A stretch of 33,344 nucleotides of DNA from Bacteroidia bacterium. GTDB lineage: Bacteria; Bacteroidota; Bacteroidia; AKYH767-A; 2013-40CM-41-45. Position 1 is the first letter of the stretch. Each line of letters starts with the position of its first letter. The notes beneath the pieces were generated by a model. The model worked only from the letters and a program-made list of their open reading frames with translations. It was not told the origin of the DNA and did no database searches. Below are positions 6,961 through 14,790 of this stretch, piece by piece. The DNA is taken from positions 1 through 33,344 of the forward strand of contig JADZBN010000010.1 in NCBI GenBank assembly GCA_020852075.1, in the 5' to 3' direction. Made by a program: the position numbers and the translations under genes.

Positions 6961-8025
6961 ATGAAGAAGGTTATCGGAAGAAAGCCGGATTGGCCCGGGA
7001 GGTTGTTTTTTACCGTCCTGTTACTTAGTGGTGTGAGTTTATCACTGCGTGCGGACAATCCCGATTCTGAAGGAAGCCGTGTACACTGGATGCGACTGGA
7101 TGAAGCCCTTGCAAAGAACGAAAAGGAGCCCCGGCCCATCATCATTGACTTTTATACTGACTGGTGCGGCTGGTGTAAGAAAATGATGAAAACAACCTAT
7201 GCCAATGAAAACCTGTCAGGATATATCAATAATTATTTTTATCCCGTAAAATTTAACGCCGAGGGAAAGGATACAGTGGAATTTCTCGGTAAGAAATACC
7301 TCCCTGTCTCGGATAAGCCACGAATACCGCATGAGCTGGCGGTTCACCTTCTGAATAACAAGCTGGTATATCCCACCACGCTTTTTCTCAATGGGTACAA
7401 CCGCGAAAAGAATCAGTTCGCCCTGAATATGATTGCCGGCGGATATCTGGAAGAAAGCAAACTGGAGCCCCTGCTGATTTTTTCTCTTGAAAATGCTTTC
7501 CGGAACAGCACCTACGAAGACTGGCAACAAAATTATCAGGAGGCGTTTTTCGATACTTCACTTGACAGGAAACTGGATTCCTTGAAATGGCTCAGTCCTG
7601 TGGAAGCATTCTCACGGAGGCAGGATACGACGCGAATGAAAATAGTGTTCATTCATACTTCCTGGTGCAACTCCTGTAAGGTCATGATGAGAACCTCATT
7701 TATCAGCCCATTGGTATTCCCCTATCTGAAAGCACATTTTGATCTTGTGGATTTTGATGCAGACACAAAGGATACCATTTCTTACAAGGGGAAAATCTAT
7801 CCGGGCGGAACTGTATCCGGGCAACCTTTTCATCCTTTGATTCATGAATTGTGTAAAAAAGGTCCTATGATTCCAGGCATAGTTATAATGGATAAATATG
7901 ATAACATTGCGGACATGATTCCTTTTTACCTGCCTCCCGATCTTCTGAACCGAGTCCTGGTGTACTATGGTGACGGTATAAACAAAACCAGGTCCTGGCA
8001 GGAGTACAGTGCAGGCTTTAAATGA
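6961..8025 (+). CDS. Exported protein with two thioredoxin domains
   Basis: The 354-residue product has a signal peptide (hydrophobic about 15-28, ending LSLRADNP) and two thioredoxin-fold halves. The first has CGWC at 69-72 (FYTDWCGWCKKM) with a cis-proline segment VYPTTLFL near 138. The second has CNSC at 236-239 (IHTSWCNSCKVM) with MIPGIVIM as its likely cis-proline strand. Both keep the CxxC pair, so both could be redox-active. The 'DWCGWCKKM' style is typical of the thioredoxin-7/DUF255-like exported thioredoxins of Bacteroidota. It probably works in the periplasm in disulfide exchange or protein repair, with substrate unknown. The stop codon overlaps an ATG of the next frame (8022), but the following gene is better started at 8103, so coupling is doubtful; the two genes may still share a transcript. 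Confidence 0.85.
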   Translation: MKKVIGRKPDWPGRLFFTVLLLSGVSLSLRADNPDSEGSRVHWMRLDEALAKNEKEPRPIIIDFYTDWCGWCKKMMKTTYANENLSGYINNYFYPVKFNAEGKDTVEFLGKKYLPVSDKPRIPHELAVHLLNNKLVYPTTLFLNGYNREKNQFALNMIAGGYLEESKLEPLLIFSLENAFRNSTYEDWQQNYQEAFFDTSLDRKLDSLKWLSPVEAFSRRQDTTRMKIVFIHTSWCNSCKVMMRTSFISPLVFPYLKAHFDLVDFDADTKDTISYKGKIYPGGTVSGQPFHPLIHELCKKGPMIPGIVIMDKYDNIADMIPFYLPPDLLNRVLVYYGDGINKTRSWQEYSAGFK

Positions 8026-8102
8026 TTAGTGACACTAATTACCGGAGTATTATATCCACGTATTCTAATTTCAGGTGTTTGATAAAACCAAATATTATAA
8101 TA

Positions 8103-9347
8103 ATGAAACAACTCATCTCCTTCCTTGCATTTCTGATTCCTGGTACTACCATGATTACAGCGCAGCCCTGCATGCCTAATACCTCTTCACTGGTATTTGA
8201 CGGATTGTCTTCTTATGTAAGCTTCAGTACGGAAAACGGACTTAATCCGACAGATGCCATTACCGTTGAAGCCTGGATAAAAGCCGATGCATGGGGCCAG
8301 TTTTATTGGGAGAACTCGATCGTTTGTAACAGTGGATGGAGTCTTGGAGAGGAAGGATATGTATTGCGGGCGGGCGGAACGGGTGAACTTTCTTTTGCTA
8401 TTGCGGGCATGGATACCAGCGGTACGCCGGTAAGCTGGGTGGATGTTATAAGCGGAGATTCTGCCCTTACCCTGAATACCTGGACACATGTTGCCGGAAC
8501 ATTTGACGGAAACCAGTTAGCCATTTTCATTGACGGGAACCTGGCCGGTACCGTCCCCTTTCCCGGAACCATTGTACCGTCAGTGGATTATTTATTTAAA
8601 ATAGGAAAGCTTGCAGATGACAATCAACCAGAAGACCGATTTTTCAGCGGGATGATTGATGAGGTACGCATATATAACAGGGCACTTTCCCAGGCGGAAA
8701 TTCAGTCCGGGATGAACCATCAAATTGATACGGCTTCTGCAGCAGGACTCGTAGGTTACTGGCGGATGAATGAGGATACTGGCACTGCAGTGGGTGACCT
8801 GGGTTTGGGAATGAATACCGGCTTAGCACTCAACACAAATTGGACAGACACGGTTCCCTTTTCTGATACACTGCCGGTTCCGATTATCACCTGGAACGGC
8901 AATGAACTCGTTTCCACGCCTGGCATGCAATACCAGTGGTTTTTCAATGGGGATTCTGTACCCGGTGAAATTTTTCAGACCTATATACCCCTTCTGAATG
9001 GATTGTACACGGTATCTGTTGCAGACTCCAATGGATGTATATCAGCTTCACTGCCTTATATTTTTACCACGGCAGGTCTGAATGAAAATTCCGGGAATGG
9101 GCGCCTGATGCTATGGCCGGTTCCATCCGGACAAAGAGTTTACATAAATGGAACCGGAAACATGCAGCATCAGGAACTTACCGTAATCAATTCAATGGGC
9201 ATGGTTGTTTTCAAAGCAAATGTATCCGGGTTGGAAGTATCTGGAGAAAATCGTGTATTAAATGTATCAGGTTGGGCAAGGGGTGTTTACCTGGTACAGG
9301 TTTCAGGATCCTCTGAATTGAAAACAACAAGACTCGTTGTGCAGTAA
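8103..9347 (+). CDS. LamG-domain surface protein with T9SS type A tail
   Basis: I chose ATG 8103, not the in-frame ATG at 8022, because it begins directly with a signal peptide (MKQLISFLAFLIPGTTMITA). The 414-residue protein has a LamG/concanavalin-like domain at about 27-225 (LVFDGLSSYVSF, TVEAWIKAD, WTHVAGTFDG, GMIDEVRIYNRALS), a short Ig-like stretch at about 270-325 (YQWFFNGDSV, GLYTVSVADSNGC) and a C-terminal T9SS sorting domain from about 335 (LWPVPSGQRVYI, INSMGMVVF, GVYLVQVSG, TTRLVVQ). It is expected to be exported by the Sec system and then the type IX system and attached to, or released from, the cell surface. The ligand is likely a polysaccharide or glycan, by family analogy. It converges on the phosphatase gene with 7 nt between stop codons. 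Confidence 0.88.
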   Translation: MKQLISFLAFLIPGTTMITAQPCMPNTSSLVFDGLSSYVSFSTENGLNPTDAITVEAWIKADAWGQFYWENSIVCNSGWSLGEEGYVLRAGGTGELSFAIAGMDTSGTPVSWVDVISGDSALTLNTWTHVAGTFDGNQLAIFIDGNLAGTVPFPGTIVPSVDYLFKIGKLADDNQPEDRFFSGMIDEVRIYNRALSQAEIQSGMNHQIDTASAAGLVGYWRMNEDTGTAVGDLGLGMNTGLALNTNWTDTVPFSDTLPVPIITWNGNELVSTPGMQYQWFFNGDSVPGEIFQTYIPLLNGLYTVSVADSNGCISASLPYIFTTAGLNENSGNGRLMLWPVPSGQRVYINGTGNMQHQELTVINSMGMVVFKANVSGLEVSGENRVLNVSGWARGVYLVQVSGSSELKTTRLVVQ

Positions 9348-9354
9348 CAGATGT

Positions 9355-10365
9355 TTAAATCTGGAGACCAACCACCAGAACATCGTCCACCTGTTCAAAT
9401 TTTCCTTTCCAGTTTTCAAAATAGGCTTCAAGGGTTTGCTGCTGCTGGTACATAGTACTTTCATGAATGGACAGCACCAGATCCTTGAATTTTTTAGTCA
9501 TTATCTTTTTCCCGTCAGGCCCGCCAAACTGATCGGCATATCCGTCCGAAAACAGGTATAACCGGTCCCCCGGCTGAAGGTTTATGGATTGTATTGAAAA
9601 GTTGCGGTCTTCGTCCTGATTAAATCCACCGATAGGCAGCTTGTCGGGTTTTATCGAATCCGCCTGGTATTTCCGGATCATGTATAACGGACGGTTCGCT
9701 CCGGCAAATTCTACCAGCATTTTACCGAAGTCAAAACAACATAGCGCAATGTCCATACCGCCGTGTGATGCGGTTTCTTTTTGACGGAGGGCATCCACAA
9801 TTCCATCGTTGAGTTTTTTCAGTATCGTGTCCGGTCCACCAATGTCCTTTTGACCGGTAATCTGGTGAAGGAGGGAACTTCCGACCATACTCATGAAGGC
9901 ACCGGCAACGCCGTGTCCTGTACAATCCGCAACCGCCAGGTAGATTTTATCATTTACCTGTTCAAAAAAATAAAAATCTCCGCTGACAATATCTTTTGGC
10001 TTGTAAAGGACAAAAGCGTCCGTAAAGTGTTTTTTAAGGCTTTCCGTTTTTGGCAGAATGGCGTACTGAATATTTCTTGCGTAATTCAGACTGTCAATAA
10101 TTTCCTCATTCTGCTGTGAAATACTGATGTTTTTTCTTTCCAGTTCCCATTTTTGCATCATTACCTGATAGGACCTTTCACTGACTTTTTCGGAAAGCTT
10201 TTTATTTTCATCCCGGAAACGTTTATTTGCCCAACGGAAATACACCCAGCCGCCAATAAGCACAAACAGGTTAGTAAAAATGAGAAACCAGGTAATGGTG
10301 TCACCAAACAGTACCGGTTCGGGTCCGGTCTGACGAAGCAGGCAAACAGTACTGATCAGATTCAA
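9355..10365 (-). CDS. Membrane-anchored PP2C/SpoIIE phosphatase, SiaA-like
   Basis: The protein has one transmembrane segment at about 23-45, a coiled coil at about 50-95 and a PP2C/SpoIIE phosphatase domain at about 100-336. Metal-binding aspartates are visible as SGD (D130), ADCTGHG (D147) and SDG (D274). The family dephosphorylates serine or threonine on partner-switch proteins. Its head-to-head position with siaB and siaC suggests that SiaC is its substrate, as SiaA is for SiaC in Pseudomonas; this is inference. The start is unusual: position 10365 is TTG, there is no in-frame ATG or GTG between the upstream stop (near 10446) and the membrane segment, and translation from TTG gives a sensible N-terminus. 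A near-consensus minus-strand -7 element, TATTTTCG, is at 10418-10425. Compared with Pseudomonas SiaA it lacks the large sensory region and HAMP domain. Confidence 0.85.
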   Translation of the reverse strand: MNLISTVCLLRQTGPEPVLFGDTITWFLIFTNLFVLIGGWVYFRWANKRFRDENKKLSEKVSERSYQVMMQKWELERKNISISQQNEEIIDSLNYARNIQYAILPKTESLKKHFTDAFVLYKPKDIVSGDFYFFEQVNDKIYLAVADCTGHGVAGAFMSMVGSSLLHQITGQKDIGGPDTILKKLNDGIVDALRQKETASHGGMDIALCCFDFGKMLVEFAGANRPLYMIRKYQADSIKPDKLPIGGFNQDEDRNFSIQSINLQPGDRLYLFSDGYADQFGGPDGKKIMTKKFKDLVLSIHESTMYQQQQTLEAYFENWKGKFEQVDDVLVVGLQI

Positions 10366-10546
10366 GTTGTGGATGTATGGAAATGAGGATGCAGAACCTG
10401 CTGAATGGATAAGTTCACGAAAATAGTATTTATGGTGTAAGTTTCACATTTTTTCCTGTACAGGCCCTATAGTGAAGCCCTTGGTTGGTTCCAGGATAGC
10501 CCGGCCGGAGGGGACAACAGGTATGATTTCCTCGCGGGAGCCACAA

Positions 10547-10577
10547 TTTCAGGAGTTAAAATGAATTTTTATTTTTG
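10547..10577 (+). promoter_or_regulatory. Promoter of the siaB-siaC operon
   Basis: TTTC (10547-10550), a 19-nt spacer and TATTTTTG (10570-10577) form a near-consensus Bacteroidetes promoter, with a one-base change in the -33 element. The siaB start codon at 10591 lies 13 nt after it. It is divergent from the phosphatase promoter region in the same 225-nt interval (10366-10590). Confidence 0.6.
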
Positions 10578-10590
10578 AACGGAATCTGTA

Positions 10591-11148
10591 ATGGGCATGC
10601 AAACCGAAGACAGCATTTATGGTTTATTACATAAAATGGAGGAGGACAGGATTATTCTCAGTTTTAAAGGTCAAATCACACCCGAACTACTTGCTTCTGT
10701 TTACAGGATCATGGAGGTCAGGATGAACCATGAGAAGGAAGAGCCCCGACGGAAAAAAAAATTCTACCATATCCTGGTGGAATGCCTGCAAAATGTCTAT
10801 CATCACATGGGCAGCCTGAAGGAAGAAACCCGGGAAAGGGATAATGCGGCTATCTTTATGATTGGTTACGGTAAGGGCGCAAGTTATAGAATCATTACCG
10901 GCAATTTCATCCAGAATAAAAATGTGGAAATCCTGAAATCACGTATCGAACATATTAACAGCCTCTCACCTGAAGCATTGCGTCAGTATTATGTGGAGCA
11001 GCTTGCCGGGACAGAACTTTCGGAAAAAGGCGGTGCCGGCCTGGGACTGATTGACATGGCACGGAAGTCAGGCCAGAAACTGGAATACAGTTTTCATGAG
11101 GTTTCATCCACCCTTTCCTTTTTTAGTTTATCCGTTACCATATATTAA
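10591..11148 (+). CDS. siaB: SiaB-family protein kinase (DUF6272)
   Basis: The 185-residue protein resembles the SiaB family, whose Pseudomonas member phosphorylates SiaC. It has a histidine-kinase-like ATPase fold: an N-box-like ECLQNVYHH (E64, N68) and a glycine-rich GGAGLGLIDMARKS (147-160). The family is soluble and acts on a serine or threonine of its partner rather than on histidine. It is followed after 11 nt by the SiaC-like gene, so they form one operon from the promoter at 10547-10577. A second ATG at 10597 (MQTEDSIYG) is an equally possible start. The overall length fits the family. The catalytic role is from known family members; no experiment is implied for this protein. Confidence 0.85.
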   Translation: MGMQTEDSIYGLLHKMEEDRIILSFKGQITPELLASVYRIMEVRMNHEKEEPRRKKKFYHILVECLQNVYHHMGSLKEETRERDNAAIFMIGYGKGASYRIITGNFIQNKNVEILKSRIEHINSLSPEALRQYYVEQLAGTELSEKGGAGLGLIDMARKSGQKLEYSFHEVSSTLSFFSLSVTIY

Positions 11149-11159
11149 AACACCCCTGC

Positions 11160-11537
11160 ATGGACCCACTGGTTATTGAAGAGAGCATTAAAACCCCGTC
11201 TGTTTCTTTTGATCCCTCCTCCGGAGTCCTTGTCATTAAGGGCAAGTCCATACCGGAAAACTCCCTTGAATTTTACCGGCCTGTTTTTGAATGGCTGGAT
11301 AACTATTCACATACTCCGGCCTCTTCCACGGAAATTCAGGTCCGGCTCGATTATTTTAATACGAGCTCCTCAAAATGTATGCTGGATATTTTCAGAAAAC
11401 TGGAAGCAGTCCATAGCGGTGGCACCGGAAAGGTAAAAGTTTGCTGGTACTATGAATCGGAAGACGAGGATATGATGGAAGCGGGCGAAGATTATAAGGC
11501 CCTGGTAAAAATCCCGTTTGAACTCATTAGCATTTAG
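11160..11537 (+). CDS. siaC: SiaC-family regulatory phosphoprotein (DUF1987)
   Basis: This 125-residue protein matches the SiaC/DUF1987 family, with family-typical stretches TPSVSFDPSSGVLVIKGKS, PENSLEFYRPVFEWL and LDYFNTSSSKCMLDIF. In Pseudomonas aeruginosa SiaC the site phosphorylated by SiaB is, from memory, Thr68; counting here puts T68 exactly in the FNTSSSK motif. In that system unphosphorylated SiaC activates the diguanylate cyclase SiaD. No SiaD or GGDEF protein is present in this window, so the output is unknown. The stop codon TAG ends at 11537 and the stop of the convergent ABC transporter gene occupies 11538-11540, leaving no intergenic base and no room for a conventional terminator. 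Confidence 0.88.
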   Translation: MDPLVIEESIKTPSVSFDPSSGVLVIKGKSIPENSLEFYRPVFEWLDNYSHTPASSTEIQVRLDYFNTSSSKCMLDIFRKLEAVHSGGTGKVKVCWYYESEDEDMMEAGEDYKALVKIPFELISI

Positions 11538-14500
11538 TCAGGGTTTGTCTGTTTTTTTTCGCCTTGTTGATACGGATGAAATGATTCTTCTCAGAGCATC
11601 CGTTCTCAGGGTGATATAAAGCAGGAAGGTCATCAGCCATACCATACACAGGTTTACCACAAATGTGTCAGTAGTTTTTCCGAAAAGATTTTTTACTGGT
11701 GCGAAAAAAATACTTCGTATCCACTGTTGCCCCGGTTGTATTTTGTAAACGGGTTCATATCTCTGGATAATATGATTATTGTAAACCGATATCCGTTCGG
11801 TTGTATTGCTGTTTCTCACCATTTCATCAAGGCTCTCATTCTGATATTCCTGTTTCAGTATATTGAATGAATCCAGTTGTTGTTGGCCGGAAGTGAGAGC
11901 ATTAATCTTACGTTCCTTTTTATCACTGGCTTCAGCATACATCCTGATGTAATATTCCTTAACTGAATTAAGAAAATCCCTGGCCAGATCTGTTTGAGGA
12001 AGGGTCATCCGGTCCATCATTTGGGCAATGGAATGACTGTTAAAGGAAGACGGCAACACCAGCGCCGGATCATTCAGCTCATTTTTTACCAATACCAAAA
12101 CATCCCTTACGGAGTCTGGCGGATGTCCCTCTGTGAGGAGACGGCTGGCTTTGTCAATGCGCTCCCGCATTACCGGCAACCACCAGTCCTTACGGTAGGT
12201 CGCCTGACTCATAACCGCATCCATGGGGAAGAATAACTTTTCAAACGGATTATCCCGGAATTGTGCGACTGATAATGCTTCAAAGGCCCAACGTGAGGCC
12301 ATGATATCGCCGATAAACGGTACCTCACCCTGACGGGTTATGACGGGATTGAGTTTTTCAAAACGTACAATTACCCCGCTCAGCAGGATTTGCGGAATTA
12401 TCAGAAAGGGTATGAGGATGTAAATGGTAACCACGGAATCAAGAGCGGAGGAAATATTCAGTCCAAGGAGATTGGCAAAGCAGGAGATGGAAAACAATAC
12501 CAGGAAGTAGGTTCCCCACATATCATGGATGCCCAGAATTAGATTCCCGATCAGGATAAAGGACATTGCCTGAATGGCAGAGAGGAAAAACATCAGGGTG
12601 ATTTTTGCAAAGAGATAGCTGTTCCGGCTAAGGTGTAGGAATTTTTCCCTCTGAAGGATTTTTCTGTCCCGGATGATTTCTTCCGCACTTACCGAAAGCC
12701 CGAGAAACAGGGATACAATCACGCAGATAAAAAGCCAGGCAGGAATATTCGGGTTGTCACTGAAGATGTACTTTTCTCCCGGGCGTGAATACCTGAGGAT
12801 ACATGCAAGTATTCCCGACAACAGAGGAGCTTCCAGCAGGTTTATCATCAGATATTGCCGGTTACTCAGTTTACTCATGAAGTCCCTGCTGAAAAATGTC
12901 CGGAACTGTTTAAGGATACCGGCTTTTTTTACGTGAGGAACCTCATGGGTCTGGCCGTCTTCTGTCGAGGACTCCTTAGTGGCGTTATTTATAAAAATGC
13001 GGTTCCATTCTTCCGGCGTGATCCTTCTGTTTTTTGTCTGATTCCCGAATTCATCTACTTCTTTCAGTTCAATGATATTGAACAATTGTTCGGGATTAAT
13101 GTTTCCGCATGCCGGGCATTCCCCCTGATCGGCATCCGCATAGCCGATCTGCTTCCTGAAATAAATGAGTGAATCGGGTGCATTTCCGAAATACACAGGA
13201 TAACCGCCCGTATCAAGTATCAGAAGCCGGTCAAACAACCTGAAGATATCCGAAGAGGGCTGATGGATAACTACGAAAACCAGTTTGCCTGTCAGGGCAA
13301 GTTGCTTCAGCAGATCCATAACATTTTCCGCATCCCGGCTGGACAATCCCGAAGTGGGTTCATCAACAAACAGGATGGAAGGCTCCCGGATCAGTTCCAG
13401 GGCGATGTTCAGGCGCTTCCTCTGTCCTCCGCTGATGGTTTTATTGAGTGGATTTCCTACCCGGAGGTCTCTGGTTTCCGTAAGACCCAGTGATTCCAGT
13501 GTGTCCATCACCTTCCTGGATATCTGCAGATCATCAAGATCACCGTAAACCAGCCTTGTATTATAAAAAAGGTTCTGGAATACAGTCAGCTCTTCGATCA
13601 GCAAATCATCCTGCGGTATATTGCCAATCAGGCCGTCAGATTTTTCATGATTTTCATACAGGTCAGTCCCATTAATAAAAATGTTGCCTGATGAAGGACG
13701 GGCTGTGCCATTCAGAACATTCAGCAGGGTGGATTTCCCTGCGCCACTGCTTCCCATGACGCCGATCATTTGCCCGGAACCTGCACGGAAGGTCAGACTG
13801 TGCAACCCCTTCTTCCCGTTTTTGAAGGTGAATTCAAGTTCCCGGGTTTCAAAACGGATATCCGTTTTTTCGCCGCCTTCCATAAAACAGCGAAGGATAT
13901 CACTGAAATATAACGGTTGTATTTTTTGCCCCCTTAATACGGCTCCCTGCGCAAAAACCGTTACCACACCGGCCAAAACCGGTTGCCCGTTGACTGTAAG
14001 GGACTCCCTGCCCGAATACCTGAGGAAAAATATTCCTGCCCTCCGGATATATACAAATACCAGTTGTCCGTCGGTATCTGCATGCCTGAGAAATTTCGCA
14101 CGACCTGATGAGCTTACAAGCTGACTGCCTGCAACAAGAACCTGATCCGAGTCTAATTTCTCCGTCTGTAAAACAGTTTCGGCCAGTGCCAGGCAAATGG
14201 TGTGATCTTCAGGGCCGATGGTAAAAACGGAAGAAACGGTATCAAGAAATTCCCGCTCAGGCGCAGTCATTTCTTCATCGGAACTGTTCATGAATTGCAC
14301 CAGTCGCATGAACACAATGTACTTTTGCCGCGTATTGAGTTCCTTATTGATTTCCGTACATATCCTGAGCGCCTTTACCGAACTGACGGCAATCTTTTTT
14401 CGCGTTCTTGCCGGATCATCTACGCCCTGCAGCGCGGCAAGTTGTCCGTCAAATACATCCAGGTATTCTGCAACCCGATGCAGGCTGATTTGCTGCTTCA

Positions 14501-14600
14501 GAAATTGTTCCACCAGCACACGGCTTTTCATTGTGAGCCGTTCCAGGCTGGCGCCAATGGCAAAAAGTTGTAATAAGGCCCGTAAAATCCGTTCACTCAT
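11538..14600 (-). CDS. ABCG-type ABC half-transporter with regulatory N-terminal extension
   Basis: The 1020-residue protein reads in order: a helical region at about 1-145 (partly TerB-like, around MNSSDEEMTAPEREFLDTV), a beta-rich region at about 150-240 that may be FHA-like, an ATP-binding domain at about 245-470, and an ABC-2/ABCG-type membrane domain. Walker A is GSSGAGKST (283-291), the signature ISGGQRKRL (389-397), Walker B ILFVDEPTSG (409-418) and the H-loop histidine H446. CPAC sits at 495-498 in the linker. About five membrane segments lie at about 600-790, then a large loop of about 190 residues, then a final segment near 990-1008. ATPase-then-membrane order is that of the ABCG/White family; it should dimerise. 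The substrate is unknown. Homologues of similar length are, as far as I recall, common in Bacteroidota. The TerB-like and FHA-like labels are tentative and would need a profile search. Confidence 0.87.
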   Translation of the reverse strand: MSERILRALLQLFAIGASLERLTMKSRVLVEQFLKQQISLHRVAEYLDVFDGQLAALQGVDDPARTRKKIAVSSVKALRICTEINKELNTRQKYIVFMRLVQFMNSSDEEMTAPEREFLDTVSSVFTIGPEDHTICLALAETVLQTEKLDSDQVLVAGSQLVSSSGRAKFLRHADTDGQLVFVYIRRAGIFFLRYSGRESLTVNGQPVLAGVVTVFAQGAVLRGQKIQPLYFSDILRCFMEGGEKTDIRFETRELEFTFKNGKKGLHSLTFRAGSGQMIGVMGSSGAGKSTLLNVLNGTARPSSGNIFINGTDLYENHEKSDGLIGNIPQDDLLIEELTVFQNLFYNTRLVYGDLDDLQISRKVMDTLESLGLTETRDLRVGNPLNKTISGGQRKRLNIALELIREPSILFVDEPTSGLSSRDAENVMDLLKQLALTGKLVFVVIHQPSSDIFRLFDRLLILDTGGYPVYFGNAPDSLIYFRKQIGYADADQGECPACGNINPEQLFNIIELKEVDEFGNQTKNRRITPEEWNRIFINNATKESSTEDGQTHEVPHVKKAGILKQFRTFFSRDFMSKLSNRQYLMINLLEAPLLSGILACILRYSRPGEKYIFSDNPNIPAWLFICVIVSLFLGLSVSAEEIIRDRKILQREKFLHLSRNSYLFAKITLMFFLSAIQAMSFILIGNLILGIHDMWGTYFLVLFSISCFANLLGLNISSALDSVVTIYILIPFLIIPQILLSGVIVRFEKLNPVITRQGEVPFIGDIMASRWAFEALSVAQFRDNPFEKLFFPMDAVMSQATYRKDWWLPVMRERIDKASRLLTEGHPPDSVRDVLVLVKNELNDPALVLPSSFNSHSIAQMMDRMTLPQTDLARDFLNSVKEYYIRMYAEASDKKERKINALTSGQQQLDSFNILKQEYQNESLDEMVRNSNTTERISVYNNHIIQRYEPVYKIQPGQQWIRSIFFAPVKNLFGKTTDTFVVNLCMVWLMTFLLYITLRTDALRRIISSVSTRRKKTDKP

Positions 14601-14637
14601 ACCGGTTCAGGATTTCTTTTTTTGTTTCGGGAAAGTA

Positions 14638-14670
14638 CAAATTAATCTTTATCCCTGACCCGGATGACAA
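14638..14670 (-). promoter_or_regulatory. Weak promoter candidate for the ABC transporter gene
   Basis: On the minus strand, TTG (14670-14668), a 22-nt spacer and TTAATTTG (14645-14638) resemble the Bacteroidetes promoter with one mismatch in the -7 element. The start codon at 14600 would follow a leader of about 30 nt. Confidence 0.35.
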
Positions 14671-14744
14671 AACCGGTTCGATTACGTAATGTGACAAAGC
14701 ACGTTGGCATGCAGTACCTGAAATGAGGTCAGTTGCCCGGAGGA

Positions 14745-14772
14745 TAAAAAAGCCCAGACTAAAGTCAGGGCT
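14745..14772 (-). terminator. Rho-independent terminator after the lipoprotein gene
   Basis: The arms AGCCCaGACT (14751-14760) and AGTCaGGGCT (14763-14772) pair with one internal mismatch, and on the minus strand the hairpin is followed by a run of T (the complement of 14746-14751). It is 18 nt past the stop codon of the gene ending at 14791. Confidence 0.75.
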
Positions 14773-14790
14773 GTATCCTGGTAAATGTGC

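Noticed and set aside
8022-8102. ATG overlapping the thioredoxin stop as start of the LamG gene (ATGA coupling)
   Set aside because: The added 27 residues precede a complete signal peptide that starts at 8103, which would put the signal peptide inside the protein.
9355-11537. Reading the PP2C/SiaB/SiaC set as an RsbU/RsbT/RsbS stressosome or anti-sigma switch
   Set aside because: The kinase and phosphoprotein match SiaB (DUF6272) and SiaC (DUF1987) blocks better than RsbW/RsbV (no STAS domain), and no sigma factor is nearby.
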